Source of the DNA: Diphasiastrum complanatum
Lineage: Eukaryota; Streptophyta; Lycopodiopsida; Lycopodiales; Lycopodiaceae
Length of the DNA stretch: 64,000 nt
Reading direction: 5' to 3'
Assembly (NCBI GenBank): GCA_029204225.1
Contig: CM055102.1
Span: 26,514,922-26,578,921, forward strand
The position numbers were made by a program, and so were the translations under genes. Below, piece after piece: positions 39,929 to 54,932 of this stretch; positions within the stretch are counted from its first letter, which is position 1, and each line of letters starts with the position of its first letter. The notes under the pieces were generated by a model, which did not search any database, had not been told where the DNA came from, and was given only the letters and a program-made list of their open reading frames with translations.

Positions 39929-40442
39929 TCAATCATGTGATTCTGTAGGGTGGCCTGCTTGCAGCAGCAGAACTGGTTTCTCAGCATCACTCCCTTGAGC
40001 AGGACTACCCCTTGGAGGTGCCGCCAAACTCCTCAAGCTTGGTTCAAACATTCCACTAGCAACATCAGGTGGAGGGGCAGATTGATCTTCCTCACCAGGA
40101 AGTACCAATAAACCATCTTCTCTTAAAGAGGATGGTTGGTTGAAACAAATTTGCCACAAAGAATCGATAAGTTGTCGTTCTTCCTTGACAGCTCGCAAGT
40201 CTTCAGGATTTAGTCCCTGTAGATTTTGAATACGCTCTGACAATGCATCTTTCAACTTCGTAGGATCTTCAATTTTCTGATTTTGCGCTATCTCTAACAA
40301 AGTATGAAGAGCCACTTGTCTGATATCCGAATCACTGCTACGTGCTAAACTAGTCAACAAACGTGGATATCCTAATTCACTAGCAACACCAGTATCCTTC
40401 GGATTTTCATGCAACAAATATTGTGCAAGTTGCAAAGCTTTT
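39929..40442 (-). CDS. FES1A: FES1 terminal exon
   Basis: The exon encodes KALQLAQYLLHENPKDTG through a C-terminal Pro/Gly/Ser-rich tail, ending HPTESHD and TGA. It carries the helix ALSERIQNLQGLNPEDLRAV typical of plant Fes1 proteins. Confidence 0.93.
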
Positions 40443-43400
40443 CTGCATCAGCCAAATGAAAAATGAAGGTATCTTATATATCTTTGCCATGCAAAGTAGT
40501 TGACAAAACATAGCTGGTGAATGAGTCAGAACGGCTGGAGATAGGAAAATAGAACAAATAATGGAATCTATATGAAAATTTTGACAAAACTATGTGAAAT
40601 TGTGAGATAACCTTAATGTTTACCAGGTTAATAAAATTAAATATGCAGTAGTTGATACCCTTGGATCGACCCAAATACTTACGAAAAATAAGAGCAATCC
40701 ATCATGCAAGGCAACGACTGACTATATGCAAAGACCTCCGTAATTGGCTGGGGTCCAAATATTAATTGCTACTTTAACAATGCAAGGACAACAAGCCATT
40801 CCACATTTACAGGGAATTAGAACTACCATTGAAGCTGAGTTTACACCACCAGAGGAGGTCAGGAGAGCTTTGTAGTGGCTTAGCTGGAGTAAGGTAGCTT
40901 GTCCTCAATCTTTGATATGGCAGTGTCAAAGGTGGAATTTTCCACTCGGACTTTCAAGAGGTGGTCTTTAGAAGATTTGATATAGTGTTGGGTGTGCAGT
41001 GCAACAGCCAGATACAATCCATCATCCATTTCGTAAGTATTCATTTGAATAAAATAAACTAAAAGTGGAGGTAAACGTTAAAGGAGCTCTTGCAGAGCAG
41101 AATTCAATTTTTGCCAGGCAACCACACGAGATGGTAAATAAGAAACAAGCATAATCTTGTCTTTTATTTACCATCTTGTGTACTCATGTTTGGAATAATG
41201 GTTTGACTTTAGAAGGACATCATGAGAGAATGAGGAAATGAGAAACAAAAGAAGATTAAATCCTATTGTAGGTTCTTTTTCTGATATTTTTCCAAAAGAT
41301 TTACCTTTTGGTCTTCCTCCTCATTCTCTTGAACATGGAATAGAGATAGCACCTAGCAGTAAACTTATTAAAGAACACCCTAAATACTATGCCCAAAAAA
41401 GAGAAAGAGATTGAAAAACAAGGAGAAGGGTTGCATCTAAAAGTACATGTGGCACATGTGGTTCCAAAATGGCTCTGGATTTCAAAATCAGAACGTTCCA
41501 GAAAAGAATGAATGATCATTCTTGTGGCGCCAGAGGGGGTGGGGCGCTTTCTTACAAAGTTGTAAAATAGACATTTTGTATAAAAAATAACCATAAATAA
41601 TATCGTTTATTGTGAATACAAAGCATGTTCAGATCTGAAGTAATGACACGTCTCCGTATGTGGTTTTGTAGTTGTTACGGGTTTCGGGTCAAAATAATGA
41701 TAACAATCATTGCATTGTGTAACCAATAACCAACACGCAAAGTCTCGACTAGCAACCAACAACCAATCTATGAACAGGTAGCTTATTGGACAATGCATTT
41801 GCACTTATAAACTTATAAGTTAGAACTTAGAAGGACGTCATATAGGGCTCATCCAACAACTTCGCTGAGTCAAAAAAGCATCATGAACTGCTGTCATATA
41901 GATTTTGTCACAGTGGTGGAATGTGTGTCCTGAAACCAGCCTGACCCAAAGCATGTACTCCTCGTGTCTCTGCATCGCTGCTAATTACTGACCAAAATAT
42001 AGTGCCATAAAGCTTAGCCACAATGTGCGCGATCAGAATGGTTCGATAACTGTCAGGCTTCATTATGGATGGGGTATATGATGTTGGAACACCATGACCA
42101 AGGAAAACCAAAAATGACTGCATGATTAAGGGGTGAAGCCAAGAAGGGGGAAAGTATAGTGGCATGAATCAGTTGGGTTTTCAATCTCTCAATGGCAAGG
42201 GAAACATACTCAATCCAATGATGTAGATCTCTCAGCAAAAGAGGTGGGGCCCGAGGGATAAACTCACACAAAAAAGCACCAGAGGAGGAGGAACTACAAA
42301 GGGTATCAACAAGGGGCTTCCCTTCAAAGGTCTCATATGAGCGCTTTTTATAACGACATGGATATAAAAACGTCTAATGTTATGGAGATGAGGAGAAGAG
42401 GAAGATGGTGCATAAATGACTTGTAGGTGGACGTCTTTACATACATCATCAAACCAAAGAATTGTGGCTCATCTGCATTCACAATAGTGGACATAAGAGC
42501 AAAGTTAGTCTCTTGTCTCTCATGAGACCTAAGAGATCTTCTGACACCCTGTTCACTGTTCTCTCCTTCTTCCATCATTTGACCCTCTTTGATTGTTTCC
42601 CAGTACCACCTAGGTAGCTTCTTCCTAGCGGTAGGTGATGTGGATGGTGACCACGTATCCCATGGTACTGTCTTCCGTTTGTCCCCAACTTCGGCTTCGA
42701 GTACTTGACCAAAAAGAGGTCTCGAACTAGTGGGTTCGATTTCCTGTTGTTGCTCTTGCACTTGAGGCTCATAGGACTCTTGTCTAGGCTCCTCATCCGT
42801 GGAATCAATCAAGGGTATGAACTCAGAAATTCCATCCTTCTCTTGCTCCTGTATCTTGGGTGAATGCTCTTCATCAAAGATGACATCTCGACTTAGGATC
42901 TTCTTACTGTTTTCGAGATCATATAGCACATAGGCTTTCTCACCTTCACTATACCCAAGGAAGATACACTTCACGGATTTTGCATCAAGTTCCTTCCGCA
43001 AGTCCTTTGGTATATGTGCATATGCCGTACACCCAAATACTAGTAGGCTGCCCACTTTGGGCTTTTGCCACTATATGCTTCTTCTGGCGTGATTCTTTCA
43101 ACTGCTTTGGTTGGACTTCTATTCAATAGAAAAACAGCAGTTGCTACCGCTTCCACCCAAAAGGAATTTGGCAACCCCTTTGCCTTGAGCATGCTCCTCG
43201 CACACTCAACTATAGACCTGTTTTTCCGCTCAGCCACGCCGTTCTGCTGCGGTGTATGTGGAGCAGTAAACTGTCTCTTTATCCCACATGCTTTGCAAAG
43301 GTCTTTGAACTCATCAGAAATATACTCACCACCCTTATCTGACCTGAGAGTCTTTAACCTCTTCCCTGTGTGGTTTTCCACCATAGCTTTCCACTGTTTA

Positions 43401-46400
43401 AGTATTTGAACGCTTCAGATTTCAGCTTCAGAAAATAGACCCATACCTTCCGTGAGAAATCATTTACGAAGGTCATGAGATAGTATGCCCCCCTGCTGAT
43501 TTGACCTGCATGGGACCGCATAAATCTGAATGCACAAGCTCAAGAATACCCTTGGCCCTAGTAGCTTTTTCCTTTGGGAACTTTTTCCTCTGTTGCTTCC
43601 CTAGTGCACAAGCCTCACATGTATCTAAAGAAGACTTAATGCTAGGAAGATCTACTACCATGTTGTGCTTGTTCAAAACTTGCAAACTTTTATAGCTCAA
43701 ATGACCATATCTCTCGTGCCAAAGCTTGTCCCAATTAGTATCCCCTGCTGACAAGGCCTCTTGGCTAGGAATGGTTGTGTAAAGCTTGTAAAGATCTCCT
43801 TCTTGCATTCCCTTGGCTACCACCTTGAAGCTTTGATCTTTGTCTTTTACCAAACATGTAGATTCGTCAAACTCTACCACGATGGTAATGGCACCAACAG
43901 ATAGCAAGTTCTCAGCCAACCCTGGTACATGCAACACACTCTTGATTTCCTTCACCTCACTTGGTGACAGCTGCACTGCAACTGTGCCTTTGCCCCTCAC
44001 CATACGTGTAGAATTATCTCCAAGGCATACATGCTGACCATCTCCTGTCTCCTCATAGGTGTTGAACCAGTGTCTATGAGGTGTCATGTGCTTTGAGGCT
44101 CCAGAATCAATGTACCATCCACCAAATGTGGATTCAGATGATAGGGCTACGGTGAATAGTTCAAGCCCACCAAATTGCTCCTCCTCTGCAACTTTTTCAA
44201 CAAAGTGACCCTGCTGGTTCTTTCCCTTCTTCTGATCACTTTGCTTCTTCCTGCATTCAAAAGCAAAATGTCCATACTTGCCACAATAGTTGCAGTTCCC
44301 CTTCCTCTTGGGTGCAGATGAGGAATTGGTGCTTGACTCCTCTCCAACCTGTAACTTGTACACCTGCTGCTCCAAGCTTTGCTTTGAGTTCTTCTTTTTG
44401 ATATTGCCTTTCTTCTGAAAGTTTTGCGTCTTCTTAGAAGCAAATGCATGCTCTGGATTATCTTCCCTTTCAGAAAAATTCTTCCTTCTCATCTCCTCCT
44501 GTAAAAGAAGACCACATAACTCCCCAAAGGTTGGGAGTTTCTCCCTAGCAGAAAGGGACATCACATAGTCTTGATAGTTGAATGACAAGCTATTCAAGAC
44601 TATGGGGACAATACTCCTGTCACTTACTGTCTCTCCAACTGAAACAAGCCGGTCCATTAGATCCTTGACCTTTGTGATATGATCACCAATTGTTGTACCT
44701 GCTTCCATCTTGAGAGTATGTAACCTGTTTTGCAAATACACCAGCTTGGCTGAATCCACTGTTTCAAACATAGACTTCAGAATAGTCCAAGCATCCACTG
44801 CATCCCTTGCATTGCAAATGTGAGGAATAATATTGTCCCTGATTGAGGAGGCTAAGGCCAAGAGGGAGCGTGTATACTGTTGCTTTGTGGATTTCCGCAA
44901 GGCCTTTGATTCTGTGCCTAGACATCTATTGATACAGAGACTTCACGATCGAGGCTTTCAGGAGGATACTATACAGGCAGTAGTAGCATTGTACATGCAA
45001 GTTATTGGCAAGGTCCAACTATCAGGAGCTATCTCACCGGAGGTGGTTAGTACTATTGAGGTAAAACAGGGATGTCCACTCCCTCCTACACTCTTTGGTC
45101 TTTTATATTGTTCGAGCTGGAGCATGTTATACGGAGAGATGGCGGGGAAGGATATACATTGGGCGACCTCATTATTGTTATCCTCCTGTATGCCGATAAT
45201 GTGGTTTTGCTTTCACGGGCGAGAGAGGGTTTGCAGCGACACTTAGACGCTCTTCATTCTTTCTGCACACGATGGGGTTTGTCAGTGAATGTGGCCAACA
45301 CTAAGGTTATGGTGTTCAACACCTCTAGGTCTTTCATGATGCGGCAGGAGCTTCTATGGGATGGTCATCCACTGGAGGCTGTTGATTCATATACAAACCT
45401 AGGGGTACTTTTTTTGGGGCCCACGTTCAACATGAGACATGCAGCTATTTCTCGGGTACGGAAGGGCCATGCCTCACTGGTAGATTTGGAGAGACTATGC
45501 TTCAGTTCACACATCAGAGATGCGACTAGTAAGTGCCAGCTCTTTGACACTATGGTTGTGCCCTCAGCTATGTATGCCTCCGATACATGGAGCACTGGTC
45601 TGACAGCTACTGATTGGTCATATATCTCCCGGCTCCAGATTCATTTGCTCTCCAGGATGATACGAGCTAAGCCCTTAGTACCACACCATATTATAGTGGC
45701 GGAGTTCGCAGTCCCCCCCATTCAGATTGAGGCCTTATTTCATATTGTGACTTTTATACAGAGGTTGGATGATCTTCAGGACGGGGGTACACACTATGTT
45801 GTTGCGGCTCTATCCTCATCCCGACGCCTACACTTAGAGGGACACCTTTTCTCATGGTATTCCCAGGCTTGTCGTCTCCTCTCCACATTGGGTATCCAGA
45901 TCACTGACCTACCTGCGGGCACCCACCAGTACGTCAAAGGCCTCCTCTACAGATCATATCTTCATATCACTTGACAGGGTCCATTGGGGACCAAGAGTGA
46001 GTTTTATCTTTATCATACACACTTTCTATCTCTTGACCCAGCTAGTTGCCCCATAGTATATGGTTACTTGTTGAGGAGTATATCACACAGATTGCGAATA
46101 GAGATGGGTCAGTTTCGGGTTTCCTCGCATCAGCTGGCCATTGAGACCGGCAGATACAGTGGCACCCCACGAGAGGACCGGCTTTGTAGCATGTGTTCTA
46201 TGCATGAGATTGAGGACGAATCACATTTCCTCTTCAGATGTCTAGCCTGCTACGAGATTCGGGGGAGGTACTACTACTTGTTTAGAGAGCACACAGCTAC
46301 ACTTTCTGCCTTGATATCTTATGAGGACCCCAAATGTGTCGCATTGATGATCCGGGAGATGTCAGACTTGAGGAGGAGGAGACTCGATATTGATACACTT

Positions 46401-46850
46401 CTCTGATACAATTGAGCATCAGTGAGTGCATATCCCATCGGAGACAGAGATCCAAGGTACCCATAGGCTACGATTCAGATGGAGAGGCCGAAATTCCAGA
46501 CAACTCCATACATCAGCAGTAGAGACCATGTCAACGGCCAGAGAGACAATCAGCTTTTAGGCCACAGCCCAGAGCGACACGGCAGTAGAGACGACACCGA
46601 CAGCCTACCCGGCGGCAAAGGTCCATGGCACATCCAGTGACACCTTCACAGCATACCATTCACCATTTCTTCCAGGCTGATAGGCATCATGATATACGAT
46701 TCCAGGCTGTTGGCAGCCATCTTAATGCATTGTATTTGCAGTTATTGTTTTATAGATGATTGAGCTTTAAGCTCCTAGTCTATGTGCACACTTGACATGT
46801 ACCTTTTCTGAGTCCTATGTACCTTAGGGTATTCAAGGACATTAATAAAA

Positions 46851-46937
<87 letters not shown>

Positions 46938-49900
46938 TAGATAGGTTTTTCTTTCGACAATTTATTCAAGGTACCCCGATCGCTATGTCGAGCGACAAGC
47001 AGCATTTCTTGCATATCCTGCAAGAAATCTCCAACTGCCTTTACCTTGAAACCTTTAGGCCTAGGAAGATGGGCACGAGGCTAGAAAACATACATCAATA
47101 GGAATGGCCAACACTCAATGCTTTGTGCTACTATACACAAACTCAACCATTGGGAAGTACCTTTCCCAATCTGACTGTCTCATGGAAACATATGCATGAA
47201 GCATATCTTCCATAGATTGGTTTGTCCCTAGACTCGAAGCAGTCTTCAATTTCTTGAAGACCGCTTGCCAAAATTTGCCAGTGAACTTTGAATCCCGATC
47301 ACTAACAATGGCATTTGGCAAACCGTACAACCTGAACAACTTTACCACGACAAACTGAGCAAGTTCTGAAGCTCTGACAATCATCTTGGTTAAAAGGGCT
47401 TGCGCCTTTGTGGTTAGCCTACCAACTACAACCCATATGCAAGGTTACAAGCCGATTCGAATCGGTTATTTGAACCGATTCGAACTGATTCAAACCGGCT
47501 AGCTCGGCTCGAATCGGGAAAAGGTTCGAACATTTTTTTAAATTGATTCTAAATTTGAACCTCGATTCCAACATGTCGATTCTCTGAAAATCTGAAATCT
47601 CCCCCCCTATTATTTTTGCTTTTCTTGTGAGATTTGAAAGAGAGTAGGGGTTTTTTCAAATCATTTGGTAGGAGCTTAATACAAGGTTCTACTCTTTTGT
47701 TTAACGATTCAAATAAGGTAGAGATAACAAAAAAACACTATGATACATTCTTGATTAGATCCAAGGCTACCGGAAACCATGAGAGCCAAAAATGCAGCAG
47801 AACCGGTTCGAACCGTGGTTCGCGGTTCGATGCAACCTTGCCCATATGACATCATTTTGCTTCCCCATCCAAGGAAGTCCAACTACAAAATCTATGGAGA
47901 TACCATGGAGATACTTTTCCACTTTCTTTCGGGGATTCCAACAGAAGCAATAAGTCAATTGCCTTAAGTCTTTCAACATTATTCACTTGGCATTGCCCGC
48001 ACTTGCAAACATATGCCTAGACTTGATCTTTAAGTTTTGGCCAGTAAAAGTTCCCCTTTACTAGATCAGGTGTTCTTCGTGTGCCTGGGTGACCCGCACA
48101 GGGGCTGTCATGATGGAATAATCTCTTGGTATTTTCCCGAGGAGAAATCTTAAGATCTACTTTCCAAGTTCAATACTAGATGCAGAATTTCCTGCCAAGA
48201 AATCTAGCCAGATCTGACCGCAATACCTGTCGGTTTTACACATCTCTAAGTGATAGATACAACTCGGATCAAATCTTAGAAAAGCTTAACTGATTAACCT
48301 CTCCAGTCCACAACTCAAGACATCCGCAACATAGTTAGACGTACCCTTTTGGTAAGTAACGTCATACTGGAATTAGTCACAATTGTAAACCTGGAGCCAT
48401 ATAAATAATGTCTCCAAATTTTAAGAGCATTTACAACATCAAAAAGTGCCTTATCGTAGTACCACCTTTGAGTAGGATCCAACACAGTGTTTCAAAGTTT
48501 CCAAACTTTGATTCAACTCTTCAATCCAATTTACCGAAGTCGAAAGGACTGAACCTACTGTGCCAACTGGTTTTCTTTGACGAGATTCATCAAGGGTAAT
48601 GCAATCACCGCGTAATCCATGATGAATCGATGGAAAAAACCTAGTGAACCCAAGAAAAGATTTGACTTTAGATATGGTCAACACAATAGCCCACTCACGA
48701 ACCTTACAAACCTTCCTCCCTTATATTATTAGTCATTAGTGCAAGTTGCTATGACATTTTTGCAGGTTGCATTCTTCATGGTAAACAAAATCTTTTAAAC
48801 ACCATGAATCACAATCCACGTCATTCATGCATTCAACCGTTTCCATAGCAAAAATCAAATACTAAGGAGAAATGCCAACATTTCCATTCAGTTCTATCAA
48901 AGAGCCATTATGCATAAAGGATAAACTATGAGTCTTATAGTCTTTTTTTAATGACTCGTTATGTACATAAAACCATTCCTTCCCAAGTGTTACATCTACT
49001 TTGTCCAAATTCATGATGTGAAAGTCTAGTTTACCCTTACAAGCTTGAATTTGAAAAGATGGACATAGAACTATCCAATCCCACACTTGACTTTCTGCTC
49101 CCGTGGCCAGCTTTACCACATAACGGTCGTCAATTTGCTTTGTTTCCACCTTCAGCTTCTACAACAATTTGGAGTTAATAAAATTGTGTGTAGAACCATC
49201 AAACAAAATTGTTATAGCTTGGTCACCTATGGTCCCATTCATCCAAATTAGGTTGTGGGGGCCAGATACCATCGTTTTAAAACAAAAATGCTCAAAACTA
49301 AACTAGCACCAAACGGATAAATCAATGCTAGAAAGGCTAAGAGTTACCCGGCATCCTAAACAAAGCCCCTTTAGCATTTTTCCATTTCTTTGTGCACCCG
49401 TTTGCAATATAACCTGACTCCATGCAACTAAAGCATAAGTTGTCACTTCTGGCCTCATGTTCAGGTGATATATTCTTCTGTGCCAAAGTTGATCTTCATT
49501 TTCTAGAGGTACGTAGAGTGCTCCTGGCAGCTCTGCTTGACCTGACAGTGTTCACAGTTGTAGAGTCTTGATGCCCTTGACATCGTGTCGGCTCCCATCG
49601 CCTAGAATCACTGCTCTGTTGTTCTCGAGTTCTCTGAAGTCGATCAAGATTCTTTTGTTGCAGGTGATGTGTGAGGTCGCTCCTGAATCGATGACTACAT
49701 CGTAGTCTTGTTCAGTGTAGCTTGTTGAAGCTTCATCGAATATCGTGAAAGCCTCATCACCTTTGTCTACATCTTTGGACGACTCTGCAACATTCACTTT
49801 TTCAGCTTTGTTGTTTCTTTTCGGGTTAAATCTGCAATTGTATGCAGAGTGCCCCTTCTTCTTGTAGTGCATGCAAGGTATTGTTGGGTTGAACCAGCAT

Positions 49901-52900
49901 CTATTGGCTGTGTCCCCTGGTTTGTGACAATGATCACAGGAAGAAGATTGTTGGTTGTTGTTGCCTCTGCTCGAAGACTTTGTGTTCGTCCTGGTCCAGG
50001 GACCTTTAAAAGGACACCCAGACTTGATATGTAGGGGCAGCTACACAACAAGTATTCAGAACATGTGGCCTTCGGCTGTGATATATAAAGGGTATCAGGG
50101 GCATCAGCTAGGGTATGTCACTACTTGGGGTCTGAACTCATGAGAGCACTAAAGTAATTGTCCTGAGTGCGCAAGGCATCTGCCTACATGGGATGCGCTA
50201 TGGTGTGTTATCAAATGCCAAAGCTACTACTTGGTGGATTGATCAGTTATTCCATTGTCGTCTCCCAGGCTCGAAAATGAGTACGAGCTTGTGATCTAAT
50301 TAGTGGAGGTGAGCTATATGTCAAATGTCCAACACTTACAGGTTGTACTTATATTCAGTACAATCCAGCGGGTGACCAATTGGCAGGCTTTTCACCTTTC
50401 CTGTGCATGACATTGTGTTTGAACCAAGTCACATGTCCTATCATTGTAAAAACAGTTTGCCGATTGGGCATCCCTGCAGAGCTGAAAAACCAATGGCTTA
50501 GCATATAAAATTTCCCAGGAACAATGTTCCCTTTCCTATCTGTTTCAGCTAAGTTTAGTACAATATACCACTTTATGGGAATAGACATCAATTCATTGAT
50601 GTAAGCAAAACCAATACCTTTGAAGCTTTGGAGTATCAGATGTAAGCGCATCCTTTAATGCTGAAAACCCATTTGCGAGACGGAATGCACCAATTCCAGA
50701 TTTGTTATGCCGAATTAATGCTGGTACACGAAGCAGCTAATGTCAACATTGCATTCCACATTATAACAAAGAGAATTAAGCATTAAAACATTTAGCTTTT
50801 TATGTTGACAAGTTTCCTCACTAAAACTAAATATCACTTTCGATTCACATGACTCCAGAAATGTCAGGGACTATAGGTCATCAAAGCACAAGTAAAATGT
50901 AACATGAGAATCAGTAATAAAATGGATTCACAAATCATTGAAATACCTGCCCATGAATGGACAAATACCATCAAAGTAAAAAATGACCCACAATGAACAA
51001 GAAAGCCCCAGTTCCTGAACTAATCAGGTAGATGTCACTGTTTTTTTATGAAGTCACTTTACAAATTCCAAGCATGGGCCAGAAATTGAACTAGGCAAAG
51101 AAATGTATTTCTCATGCTCGAACTTAGGAATGGAAGCACGATACTGACTGATTAAGTAGAAACTTTTACTTCATAAGCTTTAAAGGTTGCTCGAGCACCA
51201 AACAACCTAACTGGACCCAACTCTACCCATAACAATAGCAAGATGCCCAGCTAAGTGAAGACTCGGATGAAGAATAATCCGATTCTTGCATGCTCCCTTC
51301 TGACTAAGAAAGAGGATAATCTTCTCAGTTTTCTGGAGCTGTCAAGTGCACCCAACTCTGCCCATAACAACAGCAACATGCCCATCTAAGTGAAGACTCA
51401 GGCGAGGAATAATCTGACTCTTGCATTTTTAGCTATGAAAGGGGGTAATCTTTTCTGTAGCTGACAAGTGCAGATCAGCACAGAAACTCTCTTTGTGTGT
51501 GGAAGGCAGTGGATCTACAGGAAAGTTGCACCTATTTTCTTCCCATGTGCTTGAATGTCTTTAGATGCATTTGTGTTGTGCTAGAAAAAGAAAAATGCAT
51601 GATATTACTGAGACCAAAGGAGATATCATTGTAATGGTATGTCATTGCAATATTAGCAGTCAATAGCATGACACTATTGTCGAAAGTATAACATAAATGC
51701 CTAGAAAGAGCATTTTTTGTCCACTACTAAACAAACGTCCTGTCACTTAACAAAAGCAGAGTGAAGGAGCAGGAGAAATGTTTTGGACACCAGACCACTT
51801 CCTGCATATTCATGAATACTTGCATTAACTGGCACATTGGACTCTGTCTTGAAAGAGTTAGTGCATGAAGAAATAATGACTGATAGCTGCCTAAAAGTTA
51901 ACCATAGCACTTCAGTCTTTTCCTAAAAATCTCATGATTGATGTCCTCAAATTAGACGGTATGGGTATTGTAGAGCCACTACTTTGACTATGTATGACTC
52001 AAAACGAGGTGAAGCCAGAGAATTCAAAGAAAATTTCAAGATTTCAAAGTACTGAGACCTTCTATGAAAGATCTGAGTCTGCACTTCACCTCTGTGATAG
52101 AAACTCAGTAAATTGTTGTACAAATGTATGAAGGCTAATATGGTCATAAGTTCCTGCATGTGACCTGCTGGGGTGAGTAGGGATGTCAAGGATATACAAA
52201 GACTTTGTGGTTGGACTCCATAGAGTTGAAAATTGCACATCTCCTTCGTTATGTCAGGTATTAAAATAGCATGAATATCAAAAGTAAAAACTCAAACATT
52301 AAATCTGAACCATAGTCATTGCACTTGCAGACGATCCAGCTGAGTGGTCAGAGCTTCTTTTAAAGTGGAAAGAATCAAAGAGCTGTGGAAGTTACCAAGT
52401 AGCATGGTCCACATCATAGAATATGAGATCAGTTACAGACTTGGCAGCAGAGAGGACAATCAGCAACTCAATCAAATACCACTAATCACATGAGTAAAAT
52501 GGATTTACTGTGCATAATCTGCCATGATGCAGAGACAAAGAATGCAAAAGTTACATATGTAACTTACATGAGATTGCACCCAGAGCTTTTGTTCGAACTG
52601 TATCATCTGAATCAGATGTGAAATTTGTAAGAAGATATTCCAACCCTCGTGTATCCATCACTTGCTGCTGACTCTTTGGGTTGTTCTGAACCATAGTACT
52701 GATGACTTCTGCTGCCCTTGCACGAACAGGTGCGTCAGGATCCTTCAGAAATCCCAACAGAGGTACCAGCCCTCCTATTGTATGGAGATCTGCATCATTC
52801 AGCAGTAAGCCTGTCATCGTTCAAAGAGAGAAGCAAGAAACAACCACGCAGTCTGACACATGGAAAAAGCCAATCTTTAAACCCAAAAGTCACTCCAAAG

Positions 52901-54882
52901 AAAAAATAAGAGTCCCTTTAATAAGTTCTAAACTTCAAAAAACTTAACATGTAAATGAAAGCATTTTCAAACCCTGGCATCAAGCCAAAAAGTCTGGTTT
53001 TATATGTTGATGATATAATTTTTACAGGAAATGATCTTAGTGGCATAAGCGATGTCAAGATAGCATTGTCTAGTGAATTCAAGATGGTAGATCTAGGACT
53101 CCTAAAGTTCATACTTTGCGTAGAGGTCTCTAGAAGCAATGATTTTACTTTCATTTTCCAATCAAAGTATGCCGCAATCATGGCAAGCAGGTATCTAAAT
53201 TCATTTACTTCTTATTGCCTCACAAATCGCACACTGATTGTTCTTGAAACCAAAGCATCGAAACTTCTTTGAGGGCAAAAGATCATAAATTTACTGAAAG
53301 AACATCAAAACAGATAATCAATAGGAGGAAGGTCCAAAACAAATGCAGGCAATCACATAACAATTGCCCACAACTATGTTCAGTATGGCAGATAAGAGCA
53401 GTGAGTTCAGGGCAGCCCATTATCTTGATTTGCTATGCTGAATTTGCAGCTAGATTTCTTAACAAGCATTTGATCACCAGGACCACTAAAAGGTTCCACT
53501 ACACACCAACATTCAATGGCCATCAGTAGTTTCAAAAAGAGACACCTTATACTTCTTGTTTTGAAGACAATTTGACACCTGTAAAAGAACAATCTTTAAA
53601 AACTTGATTAAAAAATTGACCTCCCACTGTGCTACATGTCCAGCCAGCTACATGTATGTCTCTTTCCTCCCATTTATAAGACCCACCTCCTGGCCAACCT
53701 CTCCCAGCCACCTTGCAGGTTCTTTGGAGCTCTTACCTACCAAACCTCTATGCTTTTTCCTTTCTGAATACACTTTTTGGATACTAGAGATGATCCGATG
53801 CTTCATAAAAACACATTCTTTGAAAATTATAAATGAAAATGCTTGAACACTCTGTATTGACAATCAGCTGCACAAAACCACAGCAATTGCCTTCTAAGCA
53901 ACGTTCTGAGGAAACGAGGCATTAAGTTCTGACAGTTGAAGCACAAACTACGTGAGGAGATCAGAGAGAGAAGAAGTCCTACTCTATGCAACCTTTATAT
54001 CGATGAGCTTGGAAAGGCCATCGCTCAAAATGGTGGACAGGCATGTCAACTTGGTGACATCTCTATTCTTATGTGGATGACGTTGCTCTAGTCTACACAT
54101 CTAGAGTGTGGCTTCAGCAACATATTGACAATTTGCATGCTATTGCAGAAAGATTGGATTGCAGGTCCGTGTAGAAAAGACCAAGATTATGTTCTTTAAT
54201 ACATCTCGATCTTATACACAGAGAAAGACCTTTACATTGGATGGACAGCCATTGGAGATAGTTTCTTCATACACATATTTGAGGGTACACTTTCACCTCT
54301 CCCACTTTTCGCACGAAACAGGCCACCACCAATCAATTAGAAAGGGGACATCCTCCTTAGTTGCCATGGAGTGGTTTGTTTCAAGCATTGATACCCGTTC
54401 CTAACATTTTGATGTACGAAATATTTTAATGTACTATGACTCATGAAGGTATGAAAGCCTATTCCTAAGTTTCTAATCTTATTCCCGTTTCTAACAGTTC
54501 CCGAGTTCCTAAGTGTTTTCTATCGAACCTAAGTTTCTAGGACTTCCAGCTCATGTTCCTGTTCCTAAGATCATGTTCCTGATTCTAAGTTCCTAATCCT
54601 AGGTTTATGTTCCTGGTTCTTGTTCCTATTCCTAAGTTCCTATTCCTCTTCCAAAGTTCATGTTCATGTTCCTCTTCCTAAGTTCCCATTCCTTTTCCTC
54701 TTCCTAAGTTCTTGTTCCTAAGTTTTTTTTCATGTTCTTGTTCCTATTCCTAAGTTCAGATTCCTATTCTTGTTCCTGTTCCTAGATTCATGTTCCTAGG
54801 TTCAAGTTCCTATTCTTGTTCCAATTCCTTTTCTAGCCCCCAAAAAAATGATGTAATCATTTTTCTAAACAAAAAGTGATTT

Positions 54883-54932
<50 letters not shown>

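Noticed and set aside
43065-43409. 114-codon plus-strand frame
   Set aside because: It lies exactly opposite the copia integrase and has no motif of its own.
45365-45595. Minus-strand frame of 76 codons
   Set aside because: It is the antisense of the LINE reverse transcriptase.
52702-52947. Plus-strand frames over the FES1 exon at 52.6-52.8 kb
   Set aside because: They are antisense to a well-supported FES1 exon.
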